From Prevotella sp. (GTDB lineage: Bacteria > Bacteroidota > Bacteroidia > Bacteroidales > Bacteroidaceae), in the NCBI GenBank assembly GCA_022781445.1, contig JALETQ010000015.1:1-64000 (forward strand): a DNA stretch of 64,000 nt, read 5' to 3'. Positions within the stretch are counted from its first letter, which is position 1; every line of letters starts with the position of its first letter. The position numbers were made by a program, and so were the translations under genes. Below, piece by piece: positions 42,667 through 54,054 of this stretch. The notes below the pieces were generated by a model. The model saw only the letters and a program-made list of their open reading frames with translations, did not search any database and was not told where the DNA came from.

Positions 42667-45357
42667 ATGGACTTGCATTTTTATATCGACCATCAAACCA
42701 TTTATGGCGAAGAACTGGTGTTGAACATGGTTAACCCATCGGCCGATTCCATGGCCGAACCGACTCGGTTCAGGATGCACACCCACGACGGCCGCCGGTG
42801 GGAATGCGTGTTGCAGTGGGATGAGACATCTTGCCCGGAATTGGATTATTTCTACACCGTGGTGCGTGGCAACGACGTTGTGAAAAGCGGATGGACCATG
42901 AAGAAACATCGGCTTGACCTCAACGCCAAGCAAGCCACCGGCTATCGCATCTTCGATCATTGGATGGACATCCCCGGCAATGCCTACCTGTATAGTTCGG
43001 CGGTGACCGACTGCATCGCCGTTCACGACCATACGACGCGCAACCGCGCCTCGTCGTTTGCACAAACAGTGCGCCTCAAGGTACGGGCACCGCGCCTGCG
43101 CAACGGCGACAAACTCATCGGTCCCGGCGGCGGCAAGGCGTTCGGCAACTGGAACCCCGACAAGGCTCCGCGCGCCTTCGAACATACACACCATGAATGG
43201 GTGCTTGACATCGACCGAAAGAAAATCGAAGGCGACACCTTTGAATTCAAATATGCCCTCAAAAGCGACGACGGACTGCAATGGGAATTGCGCAACAACC
43301 GCTTTGTGACGTTGCCCGAGATGAACGATGGCGACGTGGTGGTCTACGAACTCGACGAGGCCGACTTCCCCATCGCACCCGTCCGCTGCGGCGGTACCCT
43401 CGTTCCGGTGTTCTCCCTCCGCTCGGAAGGAAGCTGCGGTGTGGGCGACTTCGGTGACCTCAAACGCATGATCGAGTGGGCGGCCGGCACCGGACAGCGC
43501 GTGTTGCAGGTGCTTCCCATCAACGACACCACCCTGACACACACATGGACCGACTCCTATCCCTACAGCTGCATCAGCATCTTTGCCCTCCATCCGCAAT
43601 ATGCCGACCTGCGACAGCTGCCCCGCCTCAAGAACAAAGAGGCCGAAAAGGCATTCGAGGAGCGTCGAAGGCAGCTCAATGCGTTGGCGGTCATCGACTA
43701 TGAGGGCGTAAACAACCTCAAGGACGAATACCTGCGTGCCATCTTCCGTCAGGAAGGCAAACGCATGATGGGTACGGCAGCTTTCAAGAAGTTCTTTGCC
43801 CAAGAACAACAATGGCTCGTGCCCTATGCAAAATACTGCCATCTGCGCGATACATACGGTACCACCGACTTCAGCCGTTGGGAAAACCATCCGCAATGGG
43901 ACGAGCAAGAGCGGGCAGCCCTCTCCGATCCCGCCTCAGCAAATTATGCGGAGGTGGCCTATCACTACTTCGTTCAATACCTGCTCGATGCACAGATGCA
44001 GGACGCTCACGCCCATGCAAGGAAACTCGGTGTGGTGCTCAAGGGCGACATCCCCATCGGGGTGAGCCGGCAAGGCTGCGACGTGTGGCAGGAACCGCGC
44101 TACTTCAACCTCAACGGACAGGCAGGCGCACCGCCCGACTACTTCTCGGTGAACGGACAGAACTGGGGATTCCCCACCTACAATTGGGACGAGATGCTCA
44201 ACGACGGATGTCTGTGGTGGATCAGAAGGTTCTCGAACATGGCGAAATATTTCGACGCTTACCGCATAGACCATGTGCTGGGATTCTTCCGGATATGGGA
44301 AATTCCGGCCGACGCCGTACACGGCATCACCGGACATTTTGCTCCCGCGCTCGGCATGAGCCGCGAGGAAATCGAAGGTTACGGACTGCATTGGCAGGAA
44401 GAACTCTTTACCGAACCGTTCATCATGGACTGGGTGCTCGACCGCATCTTCAGGGAACACGCCACGACCGTTCGCGAGAATTATCTCCTTCCGACCCACG
44501 ACGGCCGCTATCGCATGCGCCCCGAGTTCGACACACAGCGCAAGGTAGAGGCTTTCTTTGCGGGCAAGAACACCGAAACCGATATATGGATACGCGACGG
44601 TCTGTATGCACTCATCAGCGATGTGCTCTTCGTTCGCGACCATAAAGATGCCAATAAGTTCCACCCCCGTATCAGTGTGCAGCTCGATTTCATCTACGAA
44701 TCGCTCTACGACTCGGACAAAGCCATCTTCAACAGGCTCTATAACGATTATTTCTACCACCGCAACAACCAGTTTTGGTACCGCGAAGCCATGCGCAAAC
44801 TACCCGTGCTGACACAGGCAACCCGCATGCTGGTGTGTGCGGAAGACCTCGGCATGGTGCCCGACTGCGTGCCTTGGGTGATGGATCAGCTCAAAATACT
44901 CAGCCTCGAACTGCAGGCGATGCCCAAAGACTCGCGCGAACGGTTTGGCAACCTCGACCATTTCCCCTATCGTTCGGTATGTACCATCTCCAGCCACGAC
45001 ATGCCTACGATGCGTCAATGGTGGGATGAAGACTGCCAACGCACACAAACCTACTTCAACGTGATGCTCAGTCAGGGCGGACCGGCACCCCACCCGCTGC
45101 CCGGTTGGCTGGCGCGCGACATCGTGGCGCGCAATCTTGCCTGCCCCTCGATGCTCTGCATCATCGCCATTCAGGACTGGCTCGCCACCGACGAAAGGCT
45201 GAGAAGAAAGGATGCCGAAGCCGAACGCGTGAACATCCCTGCCAATCCGAAGCACTATTGGCGATACAGAATGCACCTTTCGCTGGAACAACTCATGAAA
45301 GAAGAGGCGTTCAACGAAGATGTGAGACGGCTGCTGACGGAGAATAACCGCACTTGA
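42667..45357 (+). CDS. malQ: 4-alpha-glucanotransferase (amylomaltase, GH77) with CBM20 modules
   Basis: 896 residues. Two N-terminal starch-binding CBM20-like modules (about 1-120 and 130-235, with FGNWNPDKAPR in the second) precede a GH77 catalytic domain; this long form is common in Bacteroidetes and resembles plant DPE2. The nucleophile Asp is in AYRIDHVLGFFRIWE near 534, and the segment VCAEDLGMVPD holds the acid/base Glu. It has no signal peptide, so it acts on maltodextrins in the cytoplasm. It is first in a run of four starch genes on the plus strand. Confidence 0.95.
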   Translation: MDLHFYIDHQTIYGEELVLNMVNPSADSMAEPTRFRMHTHDGRRWECVLQWDETSCPELDYFYTVVRGNDVVKSGWTMKKHRLDLNAKQATGYRIFDHWMDIPGNAYLYSSAVTDCIAVHDHTTRNRASSFAQTVRLKVRAPRLRNGDKLIGPGGGKAFGNWNPDKAPRAFEHTHHEWVLDIDRKKIEGDTFEFKYALKSDDGLQWELRNNRFVTLPEMNDGDVVVYELDEADFPIAPVRCGGTLVPVFSLRSEGSCGVGDFGDLKRMIEWAAGTGQRVLQVLPINDTTLTHTWTDSYPYSCISIFALHPQYADLRQLPRLKNKEAEKAFEERRRQLNALAVIDYEGVNNLKDEYLRAIFRQEGKRMMGTAAFKKFFAQEQQWLVPYAKYCHLRDTYGTTDFSRWENHPQWDEQERAALSDPASANYAEVAYHYFVQYLLDAQMQDAHAHARKLGVVLKGDIPIGVSRQGCDVWQEPRYFNLNGQAGAPPDYFSVNGQNWGFPTYNWDEMLNDGCLWWIRRFSNMAKYFDAYRIDHVLGFFRIWEIPADAVHGITGHFAPALGMSREEIEGYGLHWQEELFTEPFIMDWVLDRIFREHATTVRENYLLPTHDGRYRMRPEFDTQRKVEAFFAGKNTETDIWIRDGLYALISDVLFVRDHKDANKFHPRISVQLDFIYESLYDSDKAIFNRLYNDYFYHRNNQFWYREAMRKLPVLTQATRMLVCAEDLGMVPDCVPWVMDQLKILSLELQAMPKDSRERFGNLDHFPYRSVCTISSHDMPTMRQWWDEDCQRTQTYFNVMLSQGGPAPHPLPGWLARDIVARNLACPSMLCIIAIQDWLATDERLRRKDAEAERVNIPANPKHYWRYRMHLSLEQLMKEEAFNEDVRRLLTENNRT

Positions 45358-45432
45358 GACACCGCAAGGGCGTGTCGGAAGGCATGGAAGTCACCGCTTC
45401 CCGGCCTGCTGATGCACCGCCACAGCCGATAA

Positions 45433-47643
<2,211 letters not shown>

Positions 47644-47688
47644 ACTGCCGAAGCGTGACCGACAACACGACAGAAAGCCCTCAACGAC

Positions 47689-49665
47689 ATGAATAACCCT
47701 CAACAACAACTTGTCCGACACTCGACCGTCCGACAGCTTTTCGTCCTCCTTTTCCTCGGCATGGCCCTTGCGGCAGGTGCCCAAACGTTCCGTTTCGATG
47801 AAGTGAACTACACCCCCGAACGTACCGTCTTCAAACTTTTTGCCCCCGAGAAGGCCCGGAAAGTGGTGGTCAACATCGACAATCCCGAAGGAAAACGCCT
47901 CAAGTCGTACCGCATGAAGTATGTTTCGGACGGTTATTGGACCGCAACGGTCAGGAAAGACCTCAAGAATCACTTCTATACCTTTGATGCCGGATGGGGC
48001 GAATCGCCGGGAGTCTTTGCCAAGGCGGTGACCGTCAACGGCAAGAAAGGGGTCGTCGTGAACCTCGATGATACCGATCCCGACGGCTGGAAGGACGATG
48101 TGCGTCCCTCGTTGGCCTCGCCTGCCGACCTCATCATCTACGAAATGCACCACCGCGACTATTCCGTCGATGCGTCGTCGGGCATCGTCCACAAGGGAAA
48201 ATTTCTGGCTCTGACCGAAGATAAAGCCATCGCCCACCTGCAGAAGCTGGGCATCAATGCCGTCCACATCCTCCCTTCGTTCGACTATGCTTCGGTGGAT
48301 GAAACCCGGCTTGACACCCCTCAGTACAACTGGGGGTACGACCCGCTCAACTATAACGTGCCCGAAGGTTCTTATGCCACCAACCCTTACGACCCCGAAA
48401 CGCGTATCCGGGAGTTCAAACAGATGGTACAGGCACTGCACCGGGCGGGCATCCGTGTCATCCTCGATGTGGTTTACAACCATACTTTCGACCTCGAAGG
48501 CAGCAATTTCCAAAAGACTTACCCCGACTATTATTACCGGAAACGACCCGACGGAAGCTATTCGGACGGGTCGGCATGCGGCAACGAGACCGCCAGCGAG
48601 CAGCCTCTCATGCGGCGTTTCATGATCGAAAGCATGAAATATTGGGCGGAAGAATACCACATCGACGGCTTCCGTGTAGACCTGATGGGCATACACGACA
48701 TCGAAACCATGAACCTCATCCGCGACGAACTCCATCGCATCGACCCCTCGATATTCATCTACGGCGAGGGATGGAGTGCCTCCTCGTGTGCCTATCCCAC
48801 AGAACTGCTTGCCATGAAGGCGAACACCGCCCGCATGAAAGGAATCGCCGCATTCAGCGACGAGCTGCGCGATGCCCTGCGTGGACCGTTCAACGACAAC
48901 CGCAAAGGAGCTTTCCTTGCCGGCATTGCCGGTGAGGAAGAGAGCATCAAGGCGGGCATTGCCGGCATGACAGACCATCCGCAGGTGGACTACTCGCGCG
49001 TGAACTACTCGAAGAAGGCGTGGGCTGCCGAGCCGACACAGATGATTTCGTATGTCAGCTGCCACGATGATATGTGTCTGGTGGACCGCATCCGCACCAC
49101 CATGCCCGGCATTGCAGACGACGAACTCATCCGTCTGAACCTGCTGGCGCAGACCGCCGTGTTTACCTCGCAAGGCGTTCCGTTCATGCTTTCGGGCGAA
49201 GAGATGTTGCGAAACAAGAAGTTTGTCCACAACAGTTTTCAATCGCCCGACAGTATCAACGCCCTCGACTGGACCCATTTGGAGCGTTATCCGCATGTGT
49301 TCGATTACTACCGCAAACTCATTGCCCTGCGAAAGAGCCAGCCGGCATTCCGCCTTCGTACCGCCGAAGCCGTCAGACGCGACCTCACTTTCCTGCCTAC
49401 ACAACCCTGTGTGGTGGCCTATCGACTCAACAACAGGGGCGACAGCGACAGTAAAACCGACTCTCCGTGGGACGAACTGATCGTGATTCTCAATGCCAAC
49501 AAAGACGGTGTGACCGTCGAAATTCCCGAAGGCAACTACCGGGTGATATGCCATGACGGTGTATTCGATGACCGTCCGATGCTCATCAAGGGCGGAACCG
49601 TCACCGTAGGCAGACAGTCGGCGATGATTCTGGGCAGGGAAACCGCCTCCGTAAACAAACAATAA
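47689..49665 (+). CDS. pulA: Type I pullulanase (GH13)
   Basis: 658 residues with a signal peptide (LFVLLFLGMALAAGAQ). A CBM48-like N-terminal domain (FKLFAPEKARKVVVNI) precedes the GH13 barrel. YNWGYDPLNYNVPEGSYA is the pullulanase signature; the nucleophile is in GFRVDLMGIHD, the acid in FIYGEGW, and the third Asp in SYVSCHDD. It debranches alpha-1,6 links in the periplasm or at the surface. It starts 45 bases after the GH97 gene. Confidence 0.93.
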   Translation: MNNPQQQLVRHSTVRQLFVLLFLGMALAAGAQTFRFDEVNYTPERTVFKLFAPEKARKVVVNIDNPEGKRLKSYRMKYVSDGYWTATVRKDLKNHFYTFDAGWGESPGVFAKAVTVNGKKGVVVNLDDTDPDGWKDDVRPSLASPADLIIYEMHHRDYSVDASSGIVHKGKFLALTEDKAIAHLQKLGINAVHILPSFDYASVDETRLDTPQYNWGYDPLNYNVPEGSYATNPYDPETRIREFKQMVQALHRAGIRVILDVVYNHTFDLEGSNFQKTYPDYYYRKRPDGSYSDGSACGNETASEQPLMRRFMIESMKYWAEEYHIDGFRVDLMGIHDIETMNLIRDELHRIDPSIFIYGEGWSASSCAYPTELLAMKANTARMKGIAAFSDELRDALRGPFNDNRKGAFLAGIAGEEESIKAGIAGMTDHPQVDYSRVNYSKKAWAAEPTQMISYVSCHDDMCLVDRIRTTMPGIADDELIRLNLLAQTAVFTSQGVPFMLSGEEMLRNKKFVHNSFQSPDSINALDWTHLERYPHVFDYYRKLIALRKSQPAFRLRTAEAVRRDLTFLPTQPCVVAYRLNNRGDSDSKTDSPWDELIVILNANKDGVTVEIPEGNYRVICHDGVFDDRPMLIKGGTVTVGRQSAMILGRETASVNKQ

Positions 49666-49671
49666 TTGACT

Positions 49672-49714
49672 CCTCCCCGGCCGGTGTCGCTCCAAACGAT
49701 GCCGGCCGGGGAGG
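49672..49714 (+). other. Perfect hairpin between pullulanase and SusA-like genes
   Basis: CCTCCCCGGCCGG (49672-49684) pairs fully with CCGGCCGGGGAGG (49702-49714) around 17 bases. No U-tract follows, so it is more likely an RNA processing or stability element than a terminator. Confidence 0.6.
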
Positions 49715-49749
49715 TTATCTTGCAACAACCCACAGACATATCTGAATAT

Positions 49750-51624
49750 ATGAAGACGATGAAACTCCTTATCATGGCACTGGTTTCGGCATGTGCGGCT
49801 CATGCTCAGGTCAAAATAGACCGCATAGATCCCGTCGACTGGTTTGCCGGCATGAAGAATCCTTCGCTCCAACTCATGGTTTACGGCAGCGGAATAGCCA
49901 CTGCCGAGGTAGCCACCGATTACCCCGGAGCAACTATCGACAGCATTGTGCGACCCGATTCGCCCGACTATCTGTTCGTGTATCTCGACCTCAGGAATGC
50001 TCGTCCCGGCACGATGACCCTCACGTTTGCCGACAAAGGCAGGAAAAGCAAGGTGGAATACCGACTCAAGGAGCGCGAAATGAGCGGCCAACAACGCATC
50101 GGGTTCTCCAATGCCGACGTGCTTTATATGCTCATGCCCGACCGTTTTGCCAACGGAAACACCAAGAACGACCAAATCAAAGGCATGAACGCCTATCGCA
50201 CCGACCGCTCGCAGCCATCGCTTCGGCACGGCGGTGACATCGAAGGCATTCGCAGTCACCTCGATTATTTTAACCAACTGGGCGTTACGGCACTATGGTT
50301 TACGCCCGTGCTGGAGAACAATTCGCCCGACCGCGACGGCTTCTCGACCTATCACGGCTATGCCACGACCGACTATTACAAGGTCGATCCGCGCTTCGGA
50401 ACCAACGAAGAGTACCGCCGACTCATCGCGGAAGCCCATCAGAAGGGACTGAAAGTGGTCATGGACATGATATTCAACCATTGCGGTCTGGAACATCCGT
50501 GGGTGAAAAACATGCCTACCAAGGATTGGTTCAACCAACCCGACTACGAGAACCATTACCTTCAAACGTCCTATAAGCTCACGCCGGTACTCGATCCCTA
50601 TGCCTCGGAAGTCGATTTGCGCGAAACCGTCGACGGATGGTTCGTACCGACGATGCCCGATTTGAACCAGCGCAATCCCCACGTCATGACCTATCTCATC
50701 CAAAACAGCATCTGGTGGATAGAAACGGCAGGCATCGACGGCATACGCATGGACACCTATCCTTATGCCGACCGTCGCGGTATGGCTGCATGGATGGCAC
50801 GGCTCAACGACGAATATCCCAACTTCAACACCGTGGGCGAAACGTGGGTGACCGAGGCTGCCTACACGTCGGCGTGGCAGGGCAGTACGGCTCACGACGG
50901 CAAAGCTGACCGGAAGCAAGACGATTCGCACCTGAAAACCGTCATGGACTTTGCGTTCTTCGAGCGGATCAACGCCGCCAAGAACGAAGAAACCGACGGA
51001 TGGTGGAACGGATTTAACCGGGTTTACAACGGATTGGTCTACGATTACCTCTACGATCGACCGGCCGACGTGATGGCTTTCATCGAAAACCACGACACCG
51101 ACCGCTTTCTCGGCAACGGAAATGATGTCCATGCCCTCAAGCAAGCCCTCGCCTTGTTGCTCACCATGAACCGCACGCCCCAACTTTACTATGGTACCGA
51201 GGTACTGATGAACGGCACCAAGGAGGTCACCGATGGAAATGTACGCAAGGATTTCGCAGGCGGATTTCCCGGCGACAGCCGCAATGCCTTCACGGCCGAA
51301 GGACGGACAGCCGACGAAAACGCCATGTTCGACTGGCTTTCCAAGCTCCTGCACTGGCGAAAGGGAAACACCGTCGTGACACAAGGCCGACAGACGCAGT
51401 TCATTCCCCACCACGGTGTCTATGTGCTGGCGCGTCGCCATGAGGGGAAAACCGTGCTGACCATCCTCAACGGTACCGGCAAGCCCGCCGAACTCGATGT
51501 GAACCGCTACCGCGAAGTCATCGGAAAGCACACCACAGCCACTGATGTCATCACACGACAAGCCGTAAAAATCGACCGGAACATCACGCTTTCACCGCGC
51601 CAAACGCTGATTCTGGAGTTTTGA
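49750..51624 (+). CDS. susA: GH13 neopullulanase/alpha-amylase, SusA-like
   Basis: About 624 residues from MKTMKLLIMALVSACAAHAQ, a signal peptide; an ATG at 49666 would place 28 residues before it and lie in the hairpin. An N-terminal cyclomaltodextrinase-type domain is followed by the GH13 barrel: VVMDMIFNHCG, nucleophile in GIDGIRMDTYPYAD, acid in FNTVGETW and FIENHDTDRFL. It acts on maltodextrins and pullulan in the periplasm. It is the last gene of the starch cluster. Confidence 0.93.
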   Translation: MKTMKLLIMALVSACAAHAQVKIDRIDPVDWFAGMKNPSLQLMVYGSGIATAEVATDYPGATIDSIVRPDSPDYLFVYLDLRNARPGTMTLTFADKGRKSKVEYRLKEREMSGQQRIGFSNADVLYMLMPDRFANGNTKNDQIKGMNAYRTDRSQPSLRHGGDIEGIRSHLDYFNQLGVTALWFTPVLENNSPDRDGFSTYHGYATTDYYKVDPRFGTNEEYRRLIAEAHQKGLKVVMDMIFNHCGLEHPWVKNMPTKDWFNQPDYENHYLQTSYKLTPVLDPYASEVDLRETVDGWFVPTMPDLNQRNPHVMTYLIQNSIWWIETAGIDGIRMDTYPYADRRGMAAWMARLNDEYPNFNTVGETWVTEAAYTSAWQGSTAHDGKADRKQDDSHLKTVMDFAFFERINAAKNEETDGWWNGFNRVYNGLVYDYLYDRPADVMAFIENHDTDRFLGNGNDVHALKQALALLLTMNRTPQLYYGTEVLMNGTKEVTDGNVRKDFAGGFPGDSRNAFTAEGRTADENAMFDWLSKLLHWRKGNTVVTQGRQTQFIPHHGVYVLARRHEGKTVLTILNGTGKPAELDVNRYREVIGKHTTATDVITRQAVKIDRNITLSPRQTLILEF

Positions 51625-51675
51625 CAAAGGCCGTTTCAGACACAACCTTTGTCTGATTCTATAGAAAAACCTGCC

Positions 51676-51714
51676 GGAGTATTTGTGTTAAATTTAATGC
51701 AAATACTCCTTTTT
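51676..51714 (+). terminator. Terminator of the starch cluster
   Basis: GGAGTATTTG pairs perfectly with CAAATACTCC around a 14-base AT-rich loop and is followed by five T. Confidence 0.88.
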
Positions 51715-51728
51715 GCATGAAATTACCC

Positions 51729-51759
51729 TTTGCTTTGTAAGCGTTTGTTTGTATATTTG
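51729..51759 (+). promoter_or_regulatory. Promoter of the second BspA-like gene
   Basis: TTTG (51729-51732), exactly 19 bases, then TATATTTG (51752-51759), a full consensus match. The leader is about 60 bases. It lies 15 bases past the starch-cluster terminator. Confidence 0.8.
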
Positions 51760-51823
51760 CACATCTTTTTTAAGAAAACTCCGCTATTCGCATCTTCATT
51801 ATACCATCATATTTAATTTAATC

Positions 51824-53590
51824 ATGAACCTTATGAAACAGATTCTATTATCGGTAGGGCTCTTGCTTGCATCTGTTGCAGTATGGGGGCAAACCAAATC
51901 ATTCCAAGTGGATGAACCCGGAACACTCAATCAGGTGATTCCCGGCGACGAGAAGTACACGCTTACGGATATCAAAATATCCGGAAAGATTAACGGAAGC
52001 GACATGATTGTTATCCGGGATATGGCCGGTCGTGATCGGAAAAGTGCTGCGACGGAAGGCAAGCTGACAAGACTTGACTTGTCGGAAGCTGATATCGTTT
52101 CGGGCGGAGCTTCGTATTTTGAAAGTTTGGAAGGCGATCTCTATGCCACCGACAACACCATCGGAGAGAGTATGTTCGACCTTTGTGACCGGCTTACTTA
52201 TATAAATCTCCCCAAATCCGTCAAGAAAATTGACAAGGCGGCTTTCTCCGGTTGTACGGCTTTGGACGAAATCGTGATGCATGAGGGACTTGAAGAGTTG
52301 GGAGAAGCTGCGTTCGTGGCTTGCGGATTCCCGGAAATCACCATACCGGAAGGGGTCGTGGAACTTCCCGATCTGCTTTTCTATTTTTGCGACAACCTCA
52401 CGAAAGTGAGATTTCCGAAGAGCCTTTCAAAAATAGGAAAGGAGATTTTTTCGGAGTGCTTCAGCATAAAAGACATTGAGATTGCCGAAGGAAACCAATC
52501 CCTCGTGGTGGATGACGGTGTACTGTATGACAGCAACAAGTCATCTTTACTTTATTATATCGTGAACAGACCCGGCAGCGACTTCACTTTACCCGCCTCC
52601 GTGAAGACCATAGCCGATGGGGCTTTTGCCAATACGACCCTGAACATGGTGACCCTTAATGAAGGACTGACGGCCATAGGAGAATTCGCTTTCGACGGCA
52701 GTTCGCTTTCCTCGTTGACACTGCCCTCGACAGTCAGGGGTGTCGGCAAATACGCATTCAATAATTGTTCCTCCTTGAAAGAAGTCAGTCTCGAAGCGTC
52801 TCTCGACTCTTTGAGCGAGAGTATGTTTTCGCAGTGTAGGGCCTTGGGCAGCCTGAACATACCCTCCAACATCAAGACCATCGGGATGATGGCTTTCAGC
52901 GGTTGCAAGGGTTTGCGGTCGGTTACGCTTCCCGACCGTCTGCAAGTGGTCAAAGACATGGCTTTTGCCAACTGCAAAGCCTTGGAAAGTGTGAAGATTC
53001 CTTCTTCGGTAACATCTTTCGGGAAAGGTCTTTTCTATGGTTGTACCGGTTTGCAAGAATGTATCTTGCCACAGAATATGACCGAGATACCTTATCAGAT
53101 GTTTTATGGTTGCACGTCGCTCAAGGCAATAGAGATTCCTCAAACGGTGAAATACATCATGCACTACGCTTTCCAGAATTCGGGACTGACCAAACTTTCC
53201 ATCCCACGTAGTGTGGTGTCGATCACCGATGGCGCATTTTCAGGATGCAAAGACATCGCCGAGATACATAATTATAATCCCGTTCCACAACCCCTTGGCA
53301 TGATTCCGGTGTTCTTTATGCTGAACGCAGACATCCCTTTATATGTGCCGTTCGGGTGCAAATCCGCCTATGAAGAGGCCGGCGGTTGGAACGAATTCTT
53401 GAATATCATCGAGATGCAGGAACATGAAACAGATCCTACAGGAATTGGAAATACAGCCGATACGGGTTCGGAAATCGTCCGTGAAGTTGATTTCCATGAC
53501 CTGAATGGCAATCGTGTGACCAAAGATCACAGGGGATTGACTATCGTTCGAATGAGCAACGGGGATGTTCGCAAAGTCATGACCCGGTAG
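51824..53590 (+). CDS. BspA-like leucine-rich repeat surface protein
   Basis: About 588 residues. Signal peptide in MKQILLSVGLLLASVAVWGQ (start at 51824 or 51833; the longer frame from 51713 begins before the promoter). At least twelve BspA-type repeats run from about 110 to 510, for example KKIDKAAFSGCTALDEIVM and KTIGMMAFSGCKGLRSVTL. The C-terminus has VDFHDLNGNRVTKDHRGLTI, similar to the tail of the first BspA-like protein. It is predicted to be surface-exposed and adhesive. No small peptide gene follows this one. Confidence 0.9.
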   Translation: MNLMKQILLSVGLLLASVAVWGQTKSFQVDEPGTLNQVIPGDEKYTLTDIKISGKINGSDMIVIRDMAGRDRKSAATEGKLTRLDLSEADIVSGGASYFESLEGDLYATDNTIGESMFDLCDRLTYINLPKSVKKIDKAAFSGCTALDEIVMHEGLEELGEAAFVACGFPEITIPEGVVELPDLLFYFCDNLTKVRFPKSLSKIGKEIFSECFSIKDIEIAEGNQSLVVDDGVLYDSNKSSLLYYIVNRPGSDFTLPASVKTIADGAFANTTLNMVTLNEGLTAIGEFAFDGSSLSSLTLPSTVRGVGKYAFNNCSSLKEVSLEASLDSLSESMFSQCRALGSLNIPSNIKTIGMMAFSGCKGLRSVTLPDRLQVVKDMAFANCKALESVKIPSSVTSFGKGLFYGCTGLQECILPQNMTEIPYQMFYGCTSLKAIEIPQTVKYIMHYAFQNSGLTKLSIPRSVVSITDGAFSGCKDIAEIHNYNPVPQPLGMIPVFFMLNADIPLYVPFGCKSAYEEAGGWNEFLNIIEMQEHETDPTGIGNTADTGSEIVREVDFHDLNGNRVTKDHRGLTIVRMSNGDVRKVMTR

Positions 53591-53618
53591 TATGAGAGCC
53601 ATGGCCATCGACACTTGC

Positions 53619-53645
53619 AGAGCAGTCTTATGACTGCTCTTTTTC
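53619..53645 (+). terminator. Terminator of the second BspA-like gene
   Basis: AGAGCAGTC pairs with GACTGCTCT around TTAT and is followed by TTTT. Array 5 begins immediately after. Confidence 0.82.
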
Positions 53646-53646
53646 A

Positions 53647-53735
53647 ATACCTGCCCTTTTGCCTCATGAAAGTTGCCCTTTTTGCTTGTGAAAAGGGTAC
53701 TTTTGCGTTCCGAAACCTGCCCTTTCGTGAGTCGG
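53647..53735. repeat. 22-base phased array 5 (four units)
   Basis: Units start at 53647, 53669, 53691 and 53713. Cores are ATACCTGCCCTTTTG, AAAGTTGCCCTTTTT, AAAAGGGTACTTTTG and AAACCTGCCCTTTCG. It lies between two convergent transcripts. The remaining gap to 53909 shows nothing else I can name. Confidence 0.8.
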
Positions 53736-53908
53736 CCGATCGGGTATGACTTCCTGTTTGTGCGCTGAAACTTCTTTTATTGCTCATCTTCAAGTGTCTG
53801 CATCGTCAGCCGGTGTGCCCGGACTGTAGCGTTCCGGCAGATCCCGGCGTCCTTATTGGCAGCCGGTGGGGGATACGATTGCCGGCCGGGTGTGGAGGGA
53901 CGGCAACG

Positions 53909-53941
53909 AAAAAGGGTGCTTCCGGCATGGAAACACCCTTT
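53909..53941 (-). terminator. Terminator of the GH18 gene
   Basis: AAAGGGTGCTTCC and GGAAACACCCTTT form a stem with one mismatch. On the minus strand five T follow. It lies about 110 bases after the GH18 stop. Confidence 0.7.
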
Positions 53942-54054
53942 GTGTGGATGTGCGACCGGACATCGGGTTACTTCGGGATTGTCATGGGTAACCGGCCGGG
54001 AAGCATCATCAAGAGGCCATATATTGATAACCCGGCATTCGGGCCGGTCCGGAG

